Part shown: piece by piece, positions 7,051 to 8,017 of the stretch
How positions within the stretch are numbered: the stretch's first letter is position 1
How the letters are laid out: each line of letters begins with the position of its first letter
Origin: Lachnospiraceae bacterium
Lineage (GTDB): Bacteria > Bacillota_A > Clostridia > Lachnospirales > Lachnospiraceae
Reading direction: 5' to 3'
Assembly: GCA_017553665.1 (NCBI GenBank)
Contig: JAFZKM010000144.1
Coordinates: 1-8,017, forward strand
DNA length: 8,017 nt
Notes under the pieces: generated by a model
Databases searched by the model: none
Seen by the model: only the letters and a program-made list of their open reading frames with translations
What the model was told of the DNA's origin: nothing
Made by a program: the position numbers and the translations under genes

Positions 7051-7091
7051 TATCCTCTGCCCGCCCTTTGATAAGGGCCGGGCGGGGGATA
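7051..7091 (+). terminator. Strong hairpin terminator after rpoD
   Basis: TATCCTCTGCCCGCCCTT (7051-7068) pairs over 18 bp with AAGGGCCGGGCGGGGGATA (7073-7091) around a TGAT loop, with one bulged C (7079) and two G-T pairs. The tail TATATTTCTT is only moderately T-rich. The hairpin starts 22 bases after the rpoD stop and ends 16 bases before the trmK start. It contains the same AAGGGCCGGG sequence as the hairpin at 1962-1971. Termination may be incomplete, allowing some readthrough into trmK. Confidence 0.78.
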
Positions 7092-7107
7092 TATATTTCT
7101 TAAAAAT

Positions 7108-7851
7108 ATGCGTATAAAATTATCTGACAGACTGATGATGTCAGCGCTGATGGTCGGGCGTTCGGAGACGGTCGCGGATGTGGGCTGCGATCATGCGCAC
7201 ACATGCATATGGTTGCTTGAGAACGGCATGGCAGAGCACTGCATAGGAATGGATGTACGTTTCGGTCCGCTGAAGAAAGCGGAAGAGAACCTGGAGCTCT
7301 ATGAGCAGAAGGACAGGACCGAGCTCAGGCTCGGATACGGTCTGGACAAGCTCCTTCCGGGCGAGGCGGACACGATAGTCATCGCCGGTATGGGCGGCGA
7401 TATGATAAGAGACATCCTTGAGAAGGACAGCAAAACAAATATGGTCACGAAGCAGAAGCCGTACCCGTATCTGGTCCTTCAGCCTCAGTCGCATTATTAC
7501 AATGTGCGGAAATGGCTTTTTGACAACGGCTTTGAGATACTTAACGAGGATATCTGTGAAGAGGACAACAAATTTTATCCCTGTATCAGAGCACGTGCCA
7601 TTTTCGGATATATGGCGGAAGAAGAGCTTCAGAAGAAGCACGATCCGGTCGAAATATGCTTCGGGCCCAAGCTCATTGAGCGGAAGCATCCTGTCCTCAT
7701 TGAGTTTCTTGAGGTTGAATACCGCAAGACGCTTTACCGTCTTGATCAGATAGCAAAGAGCGGTACAGATGAAGCCGCAAGCCGTAAGGCCGAGGTGGAG
7801 AGATTTCTTGATATCATCTGCGAGGCGCGCAGAAGATGCGGCGTGAAATAA
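7108..7851 (+). CDS. trmK: tRNA (adenine(22)-N1)-methyltransferase TrmK
   Basis: TrmK uses S-adenosylmethionine to methylate N1 of A22 in the D-loop of certain tRNAs. The 247-residue protein has the Rossmann SAM-binding fold: VADVGCDHAH (residues 22-31, with acidic D24) is motif I, variant of the more usual DIGSDHAY; IGMDVRFGPLKKAEEN covers the next ribose-binding region; IAGMGGDMI (from residue 92) is the family hallmark; and LQPQSHYYNVRKWL replaces the LQPN motif. The C-terminal third is a charged helical extension typical of the family. Its place right after rpoD matches Firmicutes synteny (sigA-yqfN region in Bacillus); the usual Nif3-family neighbour is not next to it here. The ATG at 7108 has no Shine-Dalgarno site: the 16 bases before it are A/T-rich and follow the GC hairpin. 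No other start fits the family N-terminus better. Confidence 0.93.
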   Translation: MRIKLSDRLMMSALMVGRSETVADVGCDHAHTCIWLLENGMAEHCIGMDVRFGPLKKAEENLELYEQKDRTELRLGYGLDKLLPGEADTIVIAGMGGDMIRDILEKDSKTNMVTKQKPYPYLVLQPQSHYYNVRKWLFDNGFEILNEDICEEDNKFYPCIRARAIFGYMAEEELQKKHDPVEICFGPKLIERKHPVLIEFLEVEYRKTLYRLDQIAKSGTDEAASRKAEVERFLDIICEARRRCGVK

Positions 7852-7909
7852 GGCCGTGTTTGACTGCTTTTACGTTTCCGCAGTGAATAAACTATCCGAG
7901 GAGGATCAT

Positions 7910-7921
7910 ATGTATGGGTAA
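7910..7921 (+). other. Three-codon mini-ORF overlapping the next gene's start
   Basis: ATG TAT GGG TAA at 7910-7921 lies five bases after AGGAGG (7899-7904), a near-ideal spacing, and overlaps the presumed main start ATG (7914) in another frame. Ribosomes could begin here and stop after three codons, then re-initiate or be lost. It may be only a chance result of two ATGs near one ribosome site. Confidence 0.35.
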
Positions 7922-8017
7922 TGTTAAAGTTAAGATCAACGGGAATGAACTGGAATACGCCTACGGAACCCCGTACGGCGAGATCGCGAAGGAATTCGCG
8001 AAGGATTATCCCGCTGA
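7914..8017 (+). CDS. Probable TGS-domain nucleoside (uridine) kinase, N-terminal fragment
   Basis: Only 34 codons are visible before the right edge. The frame opens MGNVKVKINGNELEYAYGTP and continues YGEIAKEFAKDYPA, which has the pattern of a TGS domain: a short beta-hairpin, then a Gly-Thr turn and a helix. In Clostridia a TGS domain starting this way and ending its helix in KDYP is typical of a predicted nucleoside kinase, a TGS domain fused to a uridine kinase/phosphoribulokinase-like P-loop domain. Threonyl-tRNA synthetase also begins with TGS and cannot be fully excluded from this short piece. The ATG at 7914 is nine bases after AGGAGG (7899-7904). The gene starts 62 bases after trmK and may be co-transcribed with it. 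Confidence 0.65.
   Translation, partial: MGNVKVKINGNELEYAYGTPYGEIAKEFAKDYPA

Noticed and set aside
7863..7884. Hairpin ACTGC/GCAGT after trmK
   Set aside because: Only five pairs with a 12-base loop and no T-run; not a credible terminator.
7860..7890. Possible promoter before the nucleoside kinase (TTGACT)
   Set aside because: No convincing -10 box at 16-18 bases; GTGAAT is a poor match.
1..8017. CRISPR arrays, tRNA or rRNA genes, defence systems
   Set aside because: No regularly spaced direct repeats, no cloverleaf or rRNA-like segments, and no nuclease or toxin-antitoxin gene were seen.

Overview
All recognisable genes lie on the + strand. The gene content and order (dgt–dnaG–rpoD–trmK, QueH-type queuosine synthesis, GH112 phosphorylase, TGS-domain nucleoside kinase) point to a Gram-positive anaerobe of the class Clostridia, most likely a gut or rumen Lachnospiraceae relative with a fairly GC-rich genome. 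This assignment is inferred from gene content; no rRNA or other taxonomic marker was compared.

Region 1 (1-1352) is the end of a carbohydrate-use operon: the C-terminal part of a GH112 galactoside phosphorylase, followed 21 bases later by an L-rhamnose mutarotase (rhaM). The pairing suggests that the phosphorylase acts on a galactosyl-rhamnose disaccharide, such as one derived from pectin rhamnogalacturonan I. Region 2 (1353-1998) holds a weak hairpin, a perfect-consensus sigma-A promoter (TTGACA, 17 bases, TATAAT), a stand-alone CheY-like receiver protein and a 10-bp perfect GC-rich hairpin.

Region 3 (1999-7851) is the housekeeping core: queH (queuosine in tRNA), dgt (dNTP triphosphohydrolase), dnaG (primase), rpoD (primary sigma factor) and trmK (tRNA m1A22 methyltransferase). 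dgt, dnaG and rpoD look like a Clostridia version of the macromolecular synthesis operon, joining nucleotide-pool control, replication priming and transcription initiation. A second GC hairpin separates rpoD from trmK. The window ends in the TGS domain of a probable nucleoside kinase.

The most unusual item is a ~175-base element (3758-3932) in the gap between dgt and dnaG. It has 11-bp perfect terminal inverted repeats, or 14 bp if the flanking bases are counted, and is flanked by TA on both sides. Inside it are a 19-bp hairpin, a stem with a tandem G-A internal loop, and two small GC hairpins. It looks like a TA-inserting MITE or a mobile structured-RNA repeat that has split a formerly tight operon. 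Removing it with one TA copy would leave about 28 bases between dgt and dnaG.
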